Shown here in pieces: positions 13,312 through 26,400 of a stretch of 64,000 nt of DNA (positions are counted from its first letter, which is position 1; each line of letters begins with the position of its first letter). Origin of the DNA: Bugulina stolonifera (taxonomy: Eukaryota; Bryozoa; Gymnolaemata; Cheilostomatida; Bugulidae); NCBI GenBank assembly GCA_935421135.1, contig OW285188.1:18577233-18641232 (forward strand), read 5' to 3'. A program made the position numbers and the translations under genes. A model generated the notes under the pieces. It had not been told where the DNA came from and did not search any database. It saw only the letters and a program-made list of their open reading frames with translations.

Positions 13312-16300
13312 CTATTCCAGTTTCTCTGTGTCTGGGAATATGACTAGCAGTTTCTGCAGGAACGTTGTCATTTTAACTGCAATAGAAGTAAAATGAGTTA
13401 GTGCACCCTATAAGCTACACTATCAATAATTGGTTATTATTATAACATGTACGTATACATATATTACTACAGTTAAAACTATGTACATGTAAATACTGAA
13501 AAAATAATGAATAATAAGACGAGACCCATTTTATATTTTTATTGACTCCTAATATTTCTATGTATGTCCATACATCATCATCAGAGGAATGATGATGTTG
13601 TATGGACATACATAGAAATATTAGGAGTCAATAACTGTTATGTAAATAGCCTACCAGTTGGTGTAGCCATCCAAACAAAAGCAAGCACAGGTTAGTGATC
13701 ACATAAGGAGTTGTCCTCTATTAAGATTGTTCTCTCTCAGGAGAGGACAACTTCTTATTAGGATCAATAGCCATGTATCCAGCCAACGAAGCAGGTGCAT
13801 CATGATGTTTATTTTATTGTGGCTAGATAACACTGCAGCTATTAGGTAACCAATAGTGATAACACATATCGGGCAAGGTGAATAGTTGAAAGTACAATTC
13901 CTACCTCCAACCCTGGTGAGCTCTTTAGGCTGCCATTTGACGAATATGAGGTAGACAGGGATACCAGTGCATACGATGAGTAGCCCCATACCCACTTCCT
14001 TTGGTGATGTTACCAAAGGCACAGCGCAAATAAACACTGTCATTATTAAGTAACATATCGGCCAGAACAAAGATATCTGCAAAGAAAACCATGACAAGCA
14101 TATTTACATCATTATTTCTAGGGCTGATGCTGTATGTTCATGTGTATTGTATTGTATATGGTACACGATCTCAAAAATAATTGTTGTCAAACTAAGCGAC
14201 CAAAAACTGACTCAGTTCATGTGAGGTGCAAAGATTGTTAAACATGAAACAGATTTGGGTTGCTGCAAAACTGAAATAGGAGAAATTAATAGTTCCAAAG
14301 AATGTTGAGCAACTCTTGACCTGATTGCTCAGAATCTAAGGCTACAAAAGTTTAATCTCAAACTAGCAGTTCAAAAAAAGAAGATGAAGTTTAGACCATA
14401 ATCAAGAGGTACTCAGTGAATATCTGCCATGACTGTGTGAAATGAGCATAGACCCCCCTCCCTCATGTGACCCCCTAATGTGGTGGAAAAGAAAGAGTGC
14501 AAACCTTTAGTGGTCTCAGGGCATTAGGTCTCTGCCTTCTGAAGTAGAGAAGGGCTGCCACAGACAAGCCAATAACGAACCATTGTATGAAGCTGGTGTA
14601 GTTTATTAGTGTAAACACATCACCGGTCAGTGATAGGATACAGGAGAGGATGCCCTGAAAGGGAATAACAATAGCTGTAATAATATATGGTGTAGCTGCA
14701 ATGGCGCAGCTCCATGAGGCCGTTACTTTAGCTGTATGGTAACATGCAATGTTATCAATAGTGTGTGCATGCATGTGTGGTGAAGACTATTCTAATTTTA
14801 GCGCGGTAGCATACTTGAAATATTTTCAATTTACTTGTCATGAGAAGCAAGATTGAATAACCTGATGAATTCATTTGTTTAAACTGAATGAATTTCTACT
14901 TGACTAACGTTCTAACTGTTTTTAGACTGAATGGTATATGCATAGCTATGAATAGTGATACTGAAATACTAACCATAATAATGACTGAAGGTAGTGGTGT
15001 GATAAACTTGGTAGAGACTCCAGCCATAATCTGAGGCAAGTGACCTTCTCTGGCACTAACAAAGAATATTCTTGATGTCGTTAGAAGATTAGCATTCATA
15101 CCTCCAGCGCAAGAGATTGCGACGAATACTGGCATTAGCCAAGCAACAGGTTGATAAAGCTTGTTAGCAAAAGTCTATAAAAAGAATATAAATTTTAATA
15201 GTCTATAAAAAGAACAGTAATAAAATAAAGAACTCTTAGACTGTTGCAGTACTTGATTGTAATATTATACTTGTACTTATATTGTACTTGTATACGCTTA
15301 TGTCACCAGCACTGTAACAGTGCACTTGACTGGACACTGTGGCTGCTACTTAAAAAATATTATTGCTGCAGCGTTAGTTCACTAACTAGTATTATAGACC
15401 TTATCCATGTAATTTGTACCACCCAAAGCATATTCATAATATTACGACACAGAAACAATGTTATTAAAATGTATAGCCTCCAATAATTATCCACTCATAG
15501 TTCTGAAGGTTATTGTACTTACAACGGCAACTGCGGAGCTAGCGATCATCTCGGCTGGGCTGACAGTAGTGAAGTAGGCCACAATGGTAAGAGTATAGAG
15601 AATGGTAACAGTTATCACAGATATGAATATGGCTATTGGTAAGTTTCTAAAACATAAGAAAGATGCAACATTTGAACCAGTTCGAAACAAGAGTTTAATT
15701 ACATGTAAAAGAATCACATGTACCTGAATAGAATAGAGTATACGATATATTAATACAACAAGAGAATAACTTTTACAGCGTCATGTAAACACTTCTGTTC
15801 AAGAAACTTACTTTTCTGGTTTCTGAAATTCTTCCATCACAGCGTTCAGGTAATTCCTAAAAAATTAAATACAAAAAACGATGACGTTACATATTCAGAG
15901 TATAAAGGTGAGACAACACTATGTAGTACACTGTACATATACTGTGTATATACTGTGTATATACAATGTACAATGTAGGCCTACATGTACATGTACCTTA
16001 TATTGATAACTCGGAGTTATACTATCTTACCAACAGTATATCTACTTGTGCATATTATAAAACAGATTGTCTGTATCTCCTATCACAAGTGGATATTATG
16101 AGCATGTGGAGTGTGTCCAAGCTGCCCGGTTGAACTACATGTACATATTATATAGAGTGTACCCATTTTGGTTAGGTCTATCTATGCTATACTGTCATAG
16201 GAGTAACCAAAAACCTATGTTAATATGAAGCAGGTAATGAAATAACAATCATATTGAATAGAAAAAGGGATACAAGGTTGTAGTGGTATTAGAAAATCAT

Positions 16301-19300
16301 ACCATCCAATGTAGGCAAATAGCCCGGAGTAGAATGAAATAGCCACAGTTCCAACATTGACCTCCTTGTCTATATTGTTGTCAAATGCTTGCTTGAAATT
16401 GAGGCTGTATCCTGAAATGGTACAGAACTATATAAATGGATATTAAAGTTAAATTAGAACGGCATTACTATGTGAAAGCAGTTTTTTAATAAAAGAAAGT
16501 AGGACCTGTAGCTACTCATCAATGAATTCTAAGGCTGGTATGGTAAGTAAACAGTAAAAGACTACATACTAATAGATTTTTGTCTTTTCTAAAAAAGCAA
16601 TTTTAATATTATTTCAAAGGTCTTGCCAGCAATCGTGCAAATAGTATCATTGCTTACTAAGATCTGAAATCTTGTTGTGCATACATCTATGTGTACCCAG
16701 GGAAGAGAATTAGGAGATACAAAAGAGAGAGTGGACAACTTCAAATTGCTCTTCTTAGTTGATACACTCCAGTAGATGAGACAAAGTTCACGTTGCTATA
16801 TTAGTATGTACATACATGTAGACTGTTGTATACTATATAGTGTACATACCTTGACCCAGCCTCACCATACCAGTGATGATGATCACCACTAAGGCTAATG
16901 TCTTTGCTATAGTTGAAGCATCCTGTATTCTAGCAGAGAGTTTAACACTTAGACAGTTGGTAAAAGTCAGCAATACTACAAAATATGTGATAGTACATTA
17001 GCCTCAGCTACAATATTACCTTAGCCTCAGTTGCAAGAGGCAGGTACTATACCAATCATTCGTGTGGAGCATCAAAATATGTACAAGTTCTACGAGACCA
17101 ACAAAACAATATAAACGGCAAAGGCTACAGGTCATGAACTTCGACAAACCAACTCTGTTGTTTGTCGATCTGGTTACATGTATATGCTGCCAATAACGAC
17201 AGCTTATCTATTCTATAACTGGAGATGATGCATCTAATATTAACCAATTACAACAGAGGTCTGTGATGCTGGAGACCGAAAGCATCAAAATGTTGGTCTT
17301 TACCTACGTAGGTGAACTAAAGGTGAGCCGTTTGGCTCTAGAACGAGGTACTGTTGGCCAAAAATGAACAAACGGCCTGGAGTGAAGCCAAGGCTTTACA
17401 ATATTCATCCACAAATTAAACAGTGATATAACTTGGCAGCTTCTAATGTGGAACAGATAGACAAAACCTTTGGGTATGTAAGAGATGTTACATGCACCAA
17501 CACTACTTTGACATATAATACTCTTGTTGCTAAAATTCAAACTAAAATATTTCGTTCAGCAAATTAAACGGGTACTGAGGAGATTAGTTTAAATTACAAC
17601 CAGTTCTATCTTAATCTACCGACAGAGAAAATTGAGGTCATGCTGGGAGATGATAATGAGCCCATATGCTTCACCACTAGACTGGTCAAGTAGGGTTTAT
17701 TGAGTGCCTATACTAATGGATAGCTACTACATTTCCACCACCAGGTCACTTCACTAAGAAGGCTCATTGATGAAATACATCATATACAAACTGGTCAATG
17801 GTTAATTACACACGTTCTAGCCCTTAGCTGAAAATTCATTCTACACAATATGGGGGGGGGGGGGGGCTATGACCTACAACTACTAATAATGTAGCTGAAC
17901 GAGCGTCACAAATGAATAATCGTAACTGAATCAAACTAATGCACAATTTAGAAGATGTCATTAATCTGTAGCATAGTTAGTATATTATACATGTACACTG
18001 TATATACTATTGTGCTATATCTACATAAATATATAACCATTATGATTTCCCATATTCTAAAATGTATTGCAGTGCATTGATCTCTCAGGAGCATATTAGC
18101 ACATACTAATAATAGATTGACCAGAATAGACATAATATACTCTCTAGATGCTTACAAATGGAGGCTACGGCTAGCAGACGGACGGCTTCATCAGGCTTCT
18201 CACACCCAGGGAAAAATGGTTCCACCACATATTGGGCGAATGTTAGAGCCTGTAACCATAGCAATACACAGCATTATTCACGTCTTAGCACTAAATGTGG
18301 TGCTGTTTAACCTTAACTTACTACACTAAAAAATATCAATGTGAATTAATATAAACAAATTCAAGTTTACAGATTGCCATTGAAATACATGTAGATTGAT
18401 CTGCAGACAAGCAGAAAATCCTAAGAATACTAACTCTACGCTACGTTATAGAATATCAACATTATAAGTTATATTAATAACTACAATAGCATGCAAGACT
18501 TAGAATTGCATTAGAAAGGTTGTGTGGATTGTTTTAGCTTATTAGCAGTTCACTTGGCACACTTCAGACTATATTGTTAAGTACGCTTTCATCATACAGC
18601 TAGTAGTAAATAATATTAACAGCAGCAGCAGATGATAATCAAGTTAATGAATGACTTCTACAACTAATTACATAATTGTACCTACTTCTTCTAACGTGTA
18701 AATAATTATATGTATAAGTCATATATATATATTAAAATATTGTGCAATGAACAATATATTATGTTGCCAAAAACTCTAAAAACCTATAATTCAAAAGCAA
18801 TCAGGCTAAAGTTTATACAAAGGTTTGTCTAGAGTGTGCCATCATCATAGTACATTCCTTTGCAAGCATTTAGGAGCAATACTAAACGAACTTTGTTTGC
18901 AAGTTTCTCCTCTAGAATTAGGCCTACTTTAGGCGTCAAGCAAAGGAAGCATTTTGGGTTAAAATTACCATCTGAAATTTTACACAATATTACGATTTCT
19001 GAGACAAATAAAAAAAGGTACCATTTGTCAACTTGGGTTTAGCCTAGTGAAAAATGCAAACCTGTATAGCTGTGAGAGTGGGTTTGATTACAATGCACTC
19101 CACCCACATTCGTAAGAAGGCATAGAATGGACCAAAGGCTTCAAACACGTAGGCATAATCACTGCCAGAGCGAGTAATCATGGTGCCAAGTTCTGCGTAG
19201 CAGTACGCCCCAAACAGAGAGAACACTCCACACAGCACCTAGTATCAACAAAAAATATGGTTAACGATGTCAGAGTCATGTGACCAGCATTGGACAAGTC

Positions 19301-20898
19301 ACATAACGATGACTAGAACAGGAGCAGTTGCATACCATCAGTCTATGAGTTTTGGTAGACCTACGTCCATTTTGGATAAAAATAAAAAGATATGAAATAA
19401 TATTATACATGTGCACAGGTGGTGCATGTTATGAATTGTGACATTATCCAATAAACACGACTTTTCTTGATTTACAACCAAGTTAATGATTAGCCATTCA
19501 AATAGAAGGAATTATGGATTCAAAAAGTAAAAAAGTGCAGAGATGTATGTTACCTAGCAATGGCAACCTAGTCAAGAGTGGCATTTATAATTCATAGTTT
19601 AAAACCCAGGGTCCTATGTTGTGAAGTTTACAACAGACTCTTTTTAAAGTTATACCCATGAGAGACGTGTGGTGATATAACATAATAGGCCGTAAAACGT
19701 TAAGTCAAGGGCTCAAGGCATACCCAGGTGTATATGCATTTCATACCACGCTGTAGTAATTCAAAAATATCCGCCAAACAAATAGCATATTGATTTTTAA
19801 TATGTTCAAGTTTGTTCAAAGAAATTATATCAACATGAAACAAAGAGTCTTTTGCTAGATGTATACATGGCGTAAACATCATAGTCATAGTGATTCAGCA
19901 ATCTCTGCAACTTGCTAACTTTCAAACTAGGTAAATGTAAAACATAATCAATGAAGTCCAACAGTAAATATATTATTTTCATTCTTTTTAAATAATAGAT
20001 ACCAGGCACCATATAGAATAAAGAGTTGCTCTATCTCTTTTGATAGTAATTGTTTGCATAAATCATATCTGGTGTAGATAGCAAGTAGTAACAATCCAGA
20101 CATACCGGAGTCAGTCTCCCTAATCGTCTAGTCCCTAATGGACAAGTCATACAACAGAAAAATAATTACTTCTTTTACATTGAAAATTGGTTCACATTTC
20201 AGTGAAAACCAAGTCTCAGCCAAGTCAGGGTCAAGTCTCAGCCAAGTCAGGGTCAAGTCACAAGATATAAATCCAGTATGATGAGGATCTGGTGAAATAG
20301 CTACTAGCGTTGGTTAACTCATGTGATCTGAATAATGCTACAGTATTTTCTGCAACTACATAATATATTGTGAGAATTCAGTCTACAAAAATTGTGCCCT
20401 TATAACCGCGTTGGGTTTATAATCTAAGTTAAAAAGTTAAAAAATGTGACTCTGTTAAACGACGCGAATAATTAAACATGTACACTATTAAATCTAATTA
20501 AATGCATATTTCAAGTCTGTTGGAGTAGGCAAGGTATATACAGTACATGTAAGACTACATAATATACTGTATAGTGTGATACATCCACAAGACGAAAATA
20601 CTCAAATTATACAGTTTTGCAAAGTCGTCAGTTTACCTGAGGGTTAGCAAGAGAATATACTCACCCATACTATGAGAGACAGCCCAACACTTCCTGTGCC
20701 AATAAGCACTCCTGTCGGACTGACAAAGATGCCAGACCCAATGATACTACCAACTATGATAGTGATTCCACTGAAGAGGTTTATGGATTTCTCTAACTTT
20801 ATGCCGCCTTGTTTCTCTTCGTTTTTCTGCGATTGCACATCTCCTGCTACGCTGCTATTCCTCTTCATTTCCTGTTCCTCCGACATGATAGCAGTCAC
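13312..20898 (-). CDS. SLC7 heteromeric amino acid transporter light subunit (LAT/xCT-type)
   Basis: Light chains of this family exchange amino acids across the plasma membrane, disulfide-linked to an SLC3 heavy chain. Eleven minus-strand exons: 20665-20898, 19062-19238, 18156-18249, 16850-16975, 16303-16411, 15812-15856, 15523-15646, 14974-15174, 14505-14654, 13905-14076, 13312-13376. They join in frame to 498 aa, typical for the family. TM1 carries the substrate-site motif [12 protein letters not shown]. The TM3-TM4 loop has [15 protein letters not shown], whose Cys (about residue 153) is at the position that links to 4F2hc or rBAT. Later landmarks are [36 protein letters not shown] and [15 protein letters not shown]. 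An alternative start lies four codons downstream (MSEEQ). Substrate class cannot be read from the sequence. Confidence 0.95.
13541..13632. repeat. Long perfect-arm hairpin in the last SLC7 intron
   Basis: Arms of about 40 bases (starting ATTGACTCCTAATATTTC) are followed by a very short loop and the exact reverse complement ending AGGAGTCAAT. It lies between the last two coding exons, so RNA from this gene would carry a strong stem-loop in its final intron. Confidence 0.88.
13709..13752. repeat. Short inverted repeat of the GTTGTCCTCT family
   Basis: AGTTGTCCTCT is followed about 20 bases later by AGAGGACAACT. The same arms recur near 22385/22595, 26254/26290 and 57246/57285, suggesting a dispersed mini-element. 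It lies in the last SLC7 intron. Confidence 0.5.
17852..17866 (+). repeat. Poly-G run in SLC7 intron
   Basis: Fifteen consecutive G residues in an otherwise AT-rich intron. It is a likely length-unstable mononucleotide tract and possibly an assembly-sensitive spot. Confidence 0.9.
20210..20262 (+). repeat. Short tandem duplication in SLC7 intron 1
   Basis: The unit CAAGTCTCAGCCAAGTCAGG is present twice in direct tandem, followed by a partial third (GTCAAGTCACAAG). Similar CAAGTCA-type strings occur near 320-345 and 3735. Confidence 0.6.
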
Positions 20899-22926
20899 TA
20901 TAAATATAGTCTCACTCTAAAATATGCCTCGTCAGTCTACAGACTACTGAGTGAATACATATTATTGTTTGAAACACATTGAGAGCATGCTAAGCTGTTA
21001 AATGGGAGGAATTAATCAAGGTTATTGATTTTACTAGAAGTTAGACTATGTTTACTACAACACATAAGCCGTGTAAAGTTGATGCAAGATTTGGCCAATG
21101 TAACATAATTAGAGTTATTCTGCTACATGTATATAATAATATAATGTGGAGAAAGTGCCTTCTCTCTAATAAGATGGTAAGCTAAAAGAATTGATATATT
21201 TAATATAATGCTAATACTATAAAGTAGTTGCAATGTGGCTGGCCAAACAATAATATACTTGTTCAATCTTACAATATTTTATCATCTATCAACTTGCTCT
21301 ATATATAATTGTGTAGACTACAGAGTAATGTATAGCTGATATAAAGATCTATTGCATTATTCTGGTATAGTTTACCTAGCAAGGGGAGTTTTTTAGCTAT
21401 ACATAAACATATTAGTAAGGAGTATAAGTAATGAATAATATATCGACTGGATACAATAAATTAGTATACAAACAATGTTATAATTTTGTATTAAATTATT
21501 TTATGTGATAGAATTATCATAATATAATTATTATTTATTAATATATTATACTATAAAGAGATTATCTTTGCAAGGTAAAATATTCCAACAAGAACTATTA
21601 ACACATGCATTACCTAAAGATAGAATATATTATGAATTTATGAAATATAACAGTACATACCTGGAGGTATAACTATATACTTGATATATCTGTAATGCTG
21701 GCTGCTCAAACTGGATATAACTGTACACTCAACTGTATCATCAGATGCATACACAACACGTGTGTGTAATAATGACCTGAATTCTGAAGTAACTGTTTAA
21801 CAATAGTAATTCAATAATACTGGACAAAGCTACTACTCCACTGCAGTTTGTAAAACACAAACATTGGCCATTGTGTAAGCTGCGTCACTTTTTTACAAGT
21901 GAATGAGCAGTTAGCATTCAAAGGGATGCAGAATTCTCATGAGTCCATACTGTGATACATGATTGTGTGAGGTGAAGGTCAGCCAATATACTATAAAATA
22001 TTATATTAGTGATCAATTTTTAATGTTGTAAAATGCAGAAACCAAGGAAATTAATCAACAACCATAGAATTACTGGATACTGGTAATTCTATAAAGAAAA
22101 TACAATTTTGTAAGATATTGGGTAGCCCCGGCATAAAATCTTCAAGAATAATAGGTTGCAAGTTATAGTTTTGATATTTGTTTAGGCTGGAACCATCTAT
22201 AATATTGAGTTATTTAGCTGGAGGCTTTTTATAAACCCTAAAATTTTTGAGCACCTCCTCTTATTTTATGCATTGCGCACACTATATTATTCTCAACCAG
22301 ATTTAAAGGTCAAAGAGATTCTCAATATACAGGTATATCAAAATTGAATAAACTAGTAAATTAGATGCCCTGTGTATAATAAAAAGTTGTCCTCTCTCTT
22401 TTTACCCCTGTGTGTATCACAACAGTCAACTAACCACCTGGCTGAACTGAACACAACAACATTTTATGAATTCCCATGATCAGGTGTCGACTGAAAAGAC
22501 ATTAATACTGGAGGAAGTGACACTCTCTATATCATACATGTAGAGATGAGCAAAGAGCAATAACAATGATGATATCTTACCTTTTGTTTATGAGAGAAGA
22601 CAACTTCCTATTTCTATAAAATCCTGTTGACTAGCTGTACAATTACAGATGAGCTAATGCTTACACAGTCAATTTTTCCGATGGAAAACTTGTTGGAGTT
22701 AGACTAAGCTCATGATACTGTGAAATAAACAATATTATTACATAATATAATGTCACGGTGTTGATTAGAGGACAAAAAAACTAGCCACCTGTCGTAATAC
22801 ACATTGAGCTTGGTCTGGTAGTAAAGTTATATTCTCCCAATGTACAAAATATATTGAAAGAGATGGTATATCAACAAAAGTAGCTGTTACATTGAAATAC
22901 TACTGGTTTCATAACAAAATGATGAG
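20899..22926. other. Upstream region of SLC7 and 3' flank to the minisatellite
   Basis: About 2 kb of AT-rich sequence upstream of the SLC7 start codon. It should hold the promoter and any noncoding first exon; a GTATG donor-like site at about 21661 on the minus strand is a candidate. No coding exon is seen. A spaced inverted pair of the GTTGTCCTCT type flanks about 22385-22607. Confidence 0.5.
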
Positions 22927-23405
22927 ATACCACCAGTGACTAGTACTAGTAGTGGTAGTATTAGTATTAGTGATAGTATATACCACCAGTGACTAATTAC
23001 TAGTAGTGGTAGTACTAGTATTAGTGATAGTAGATACCACCAGTGACTAGTACTAGTAGTGGTAGTACTAGTATTAGTGATAGTAGATACCACCAGTGAC
23101 TAGTACTAGAAGTGGTAGCACTAGTATTAGTGATAGTAGATACCACCAGTGACTAGTACTAGTAGTGGTAGTACTAGTATTAGTGATAGTAGATACCACC
23201 AGTGACTAGTACTAGTAGTAGTAGCACTAGTATTAGTAACAGTAGATACCACCAGTGACTAGTACTAGTAGTGGTAGTACTAGTATTAGTGATAGTAGAT
23301 ACCACCAGTGACTAGTACTAGCAGTGGTAGTACTAGTATTAGTGATCGTAGATACCACCAGTAACTAAGCACTAGTAGTGGTAGTATTAGTACTAGTGAT
23401 AGTTG
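22927..23405 (+). repeat. 53-base minisatellite, nine units
   Basis: Nine head-to-tail units start at 22927, 22980, 23034, 23087, 23140, 23193, 23246, 23299 and 23352. The unit begins ATACCACCAGTGACTAGTAC and ends TTAGTGATAGTAG. Each unit contains an internal inverted pair ACTAGTACTA / TAGTACTAGT, so single strands can fold. Copies differ by scattered substitutions. It lies just downstream of the first aldolase gene's stop codon. Confidence 0.95.
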
Positions 23406-23442
23406 TAGTAACAGTATCTTAGAGTCAGATGAGGTACTTGAT

Positions 23443-26400
23443 TCAATACATGTGTTTAGCTACAAAGTTGTCTTCAGTGGCTGAGGAACTAGTTACACTA
23501 TTATCTTTATCGTATTTCCCTTGAGTAGCCATTCCATTAGCATACGCTCTTTTAAGGAACTCTATCTTTGCTGTAAGACAACGCATTGGCATACTAAATA
23601 CATGCCTATTTATGTCATCGGATACACACAATATTCTATATTCAACAGTGTAACAGTATTGCACTAGAGGAAAATTAAAACTGGAACAACTTAATTATTC
23701 AAAGTCATCAATTTGAATTTGAATTTTAAGTTGAAGAAAATTGTTCAACATGGTGTAGCTGATTGGATTGCGAACTTATTAAAAAGCAGCAAATCAGAGA
23801 CTTAGTGCTAGAACCCTTCCAAAATCAACCAATCAGATTAAAAAGTGTCATACTAAACTCAACTTAGAGAAAACAATTTCAAAAAATAATTATATAATTA
23901 TATAGGAATTATATAGCCTATGGTTGTCATTATTTAATGTATCTCATTTTTCACACCACAACTACAGCGCAGAAGTTCAAATTTATTCTACCGGTTGCAC
24001 TTAAAAAATGTACACATACACATAAGTATTTGCTATTTGGGCAGTAGATATGTCACTAAAGTAGCTATTATCCATAGTTTCACACCAATTCTCTCACTCA
24101 ATGAATGCACTATATTTGGAGTTATCTACTACTATAATATCTTATGTAGCATATAACTCTAAATTTACCAGAATGAAACCAGCGCCACCCTCACTACTAC
24201 TATCTACAGCAGAGTTATCTGCTCCTGATTAGCAACAATAGCAGATAACTCCAGATTTACGAATATCCGACCTATTTATTACAAACACAGTATGTCTTCC
24301 CTTGTATAAAACTGAAAGAGTTGGTATTTTATACATAATCTATCTGACTGACATAGATAACATAGTTGTGATGTTGTTGGTTATCATAACATACCTTGAG
24401 TCACATTGTCAGGGTTGCCTTGCCATGCTTTAAGAGCAGATGCTTGTAGCGCTCTGGCAAAGCTGAAGGACAGTCTCCAGGGTTTAACCATGTCCAGCTG
24501 ATTCATTGCGTTCAAGTTAAGAGTTGCCTCCTCTTCACTCTGCCCACCAGATAGGAAAACTATACCTGGAAAACATACTGTAAAGTTGCTTGACTGAGAA
24601 TTATTAACATGCAGTTACAATAACTTTACTAGAAATGCAAATTTATCTTTCAAAATTGAAACTATCTTTCAGCACCATCAATAGAAAATATAAAAATTCG
24701 GATTTGCTGAAATACATGCAGATGATATGACCTAAGCCCAAGCTATATTGTACTGAGGGGCCCTTTGATCACACCCTAAAAGTAAATATTATTAATATAC
24801 TCAGGCTACCACACCGACTGCCATCAATAACTTACAAAAACCTTGCTATGCTAAGACAAGTCATTCTCAAAATATTTTGTGAAATGACAACTCCTGAAAA
24901 CTGTAGACGTAAAAGTTATTGCATTAGTTTCACCATTTCATGGGTCATAACTCATATCTACTATTAATCTCTTTACAAATACAGTGAGAACCAATACAAC
25001 TTTGGTATCAAAATGCATGACAGGCTATTCTATGCTATAATGTGATAGGTATAAGTCATACAGTATTAAATGCAATATGAATATAATGGTTCATGAATGT
25101 ATCATGAGTCAACAGTTGGAGGCTTATTATAGTGCTATATATACAGAGATATGACAACTCCAGTTTAGTCTGTGGTGACACTAGGCTTTTGATTCTAGTT
25201 CTGATCTCCCATCCAAAATAATGTAAATGTATTTAAATACAACATTTCTATTGTTTGAATGTTTTCATAACAAGTAGTTAAAGTCTTCTTTCTGCAGTAA
25301 CAGTAACCTTACTAACCAAGTAAAGCCATGGTGTGGCTACGCAACGGCAACCGTACTAACCAGGTATATGTATGGTGTGACTAAGTAACGGTAACCCTAC
25401 TAACCAGGTACCGCAGCTGGTACAGATCTTTGTAGGGCAGTTACAGTAGCTTTAGCAACATCTTCAGCTGTATATTTCTTAGCACAGCTCTGCCCTGCAG
25501 TCACCATGTTAGGTTTGAGTAGAGTACCTTCTAGGAATACATGGTGTTCCATTAGTGCCTTGTAGGTATAAGACAGTACTTGTTCTGTTACCTGCATATA
25601 TACACAGCACTTGGTTAGAGATTGAGCTTTACATGTCATACATACCATATTATACATCACCATGCATGTATTATGAAGGTGTGTAAGAGCATCATGCAAA
25701 TATTGCGACCTTCACCTTCAGGTTAGCCTCAAGGTCATGGTCACCATCCAGAAGTACTTCTGGTTCCACAATTGGCACAATGCCATTATCCTGACAGATA
25801 CTAGCATAACGAGCCAACACATGAGCATTCTCCTTCATGGCCAACTCAGAGGGAGTTCTTGTAGATATCTGTACAAGTAGAGATATGTTACATGATACAT
25901 CTTGAGTAACAGCAAGTTTCCTATAGCATGGTGTTAATGGTTTATAGACTCACTGAGTGGCGTGATACAGAACAGACTTAGGGAAACACAGTAAATGTAT
26001 ATTCCCTCTAACACAGACTTTACAAATATAAATAATACATGTAAGACTAAAATAACAAATATTCAAATAACTTGATACAGTCATATTGTGTACTTGATGA
26101 TGCAAGTGAAGTAAACGCAATAAGTTAATGAGATTATTATTTTGACATTTTTGACATATGTGGAAAGTCTAGAAGCTGTAGCTGCTATGAGAACAAGGTG
26201 ACCTCTATTTCTCAGAATAACTGCTTCTTAAATCATGATAAGATCAATAGTTTAGAGTTGCCCTCTTTCTCTCTAAGGGAAGCCCACTGGGAGAAGACAA
26301 CTTTGAATTATTATAAGAGAAATCATAAATAATGATAAGTGCTCAGTGTTCTACCTGATGAGTATAAGAAAAAGAACACAAAGATTGGTAAGCTGTAGCC

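Noticed and set aside
17304..17540. 78-codon minus-strand frame inside the SLC7 gene
   Set aside because: It lies in an intron between well-supported exons 18156-18249 and 16850-16975, which join in frame without it.
22927..23405. CRISPR-like regular repeats
   Set aside because: Units are contiguous without unique spacers and lie in an intron-rich animal genome; it is a minisatellite.
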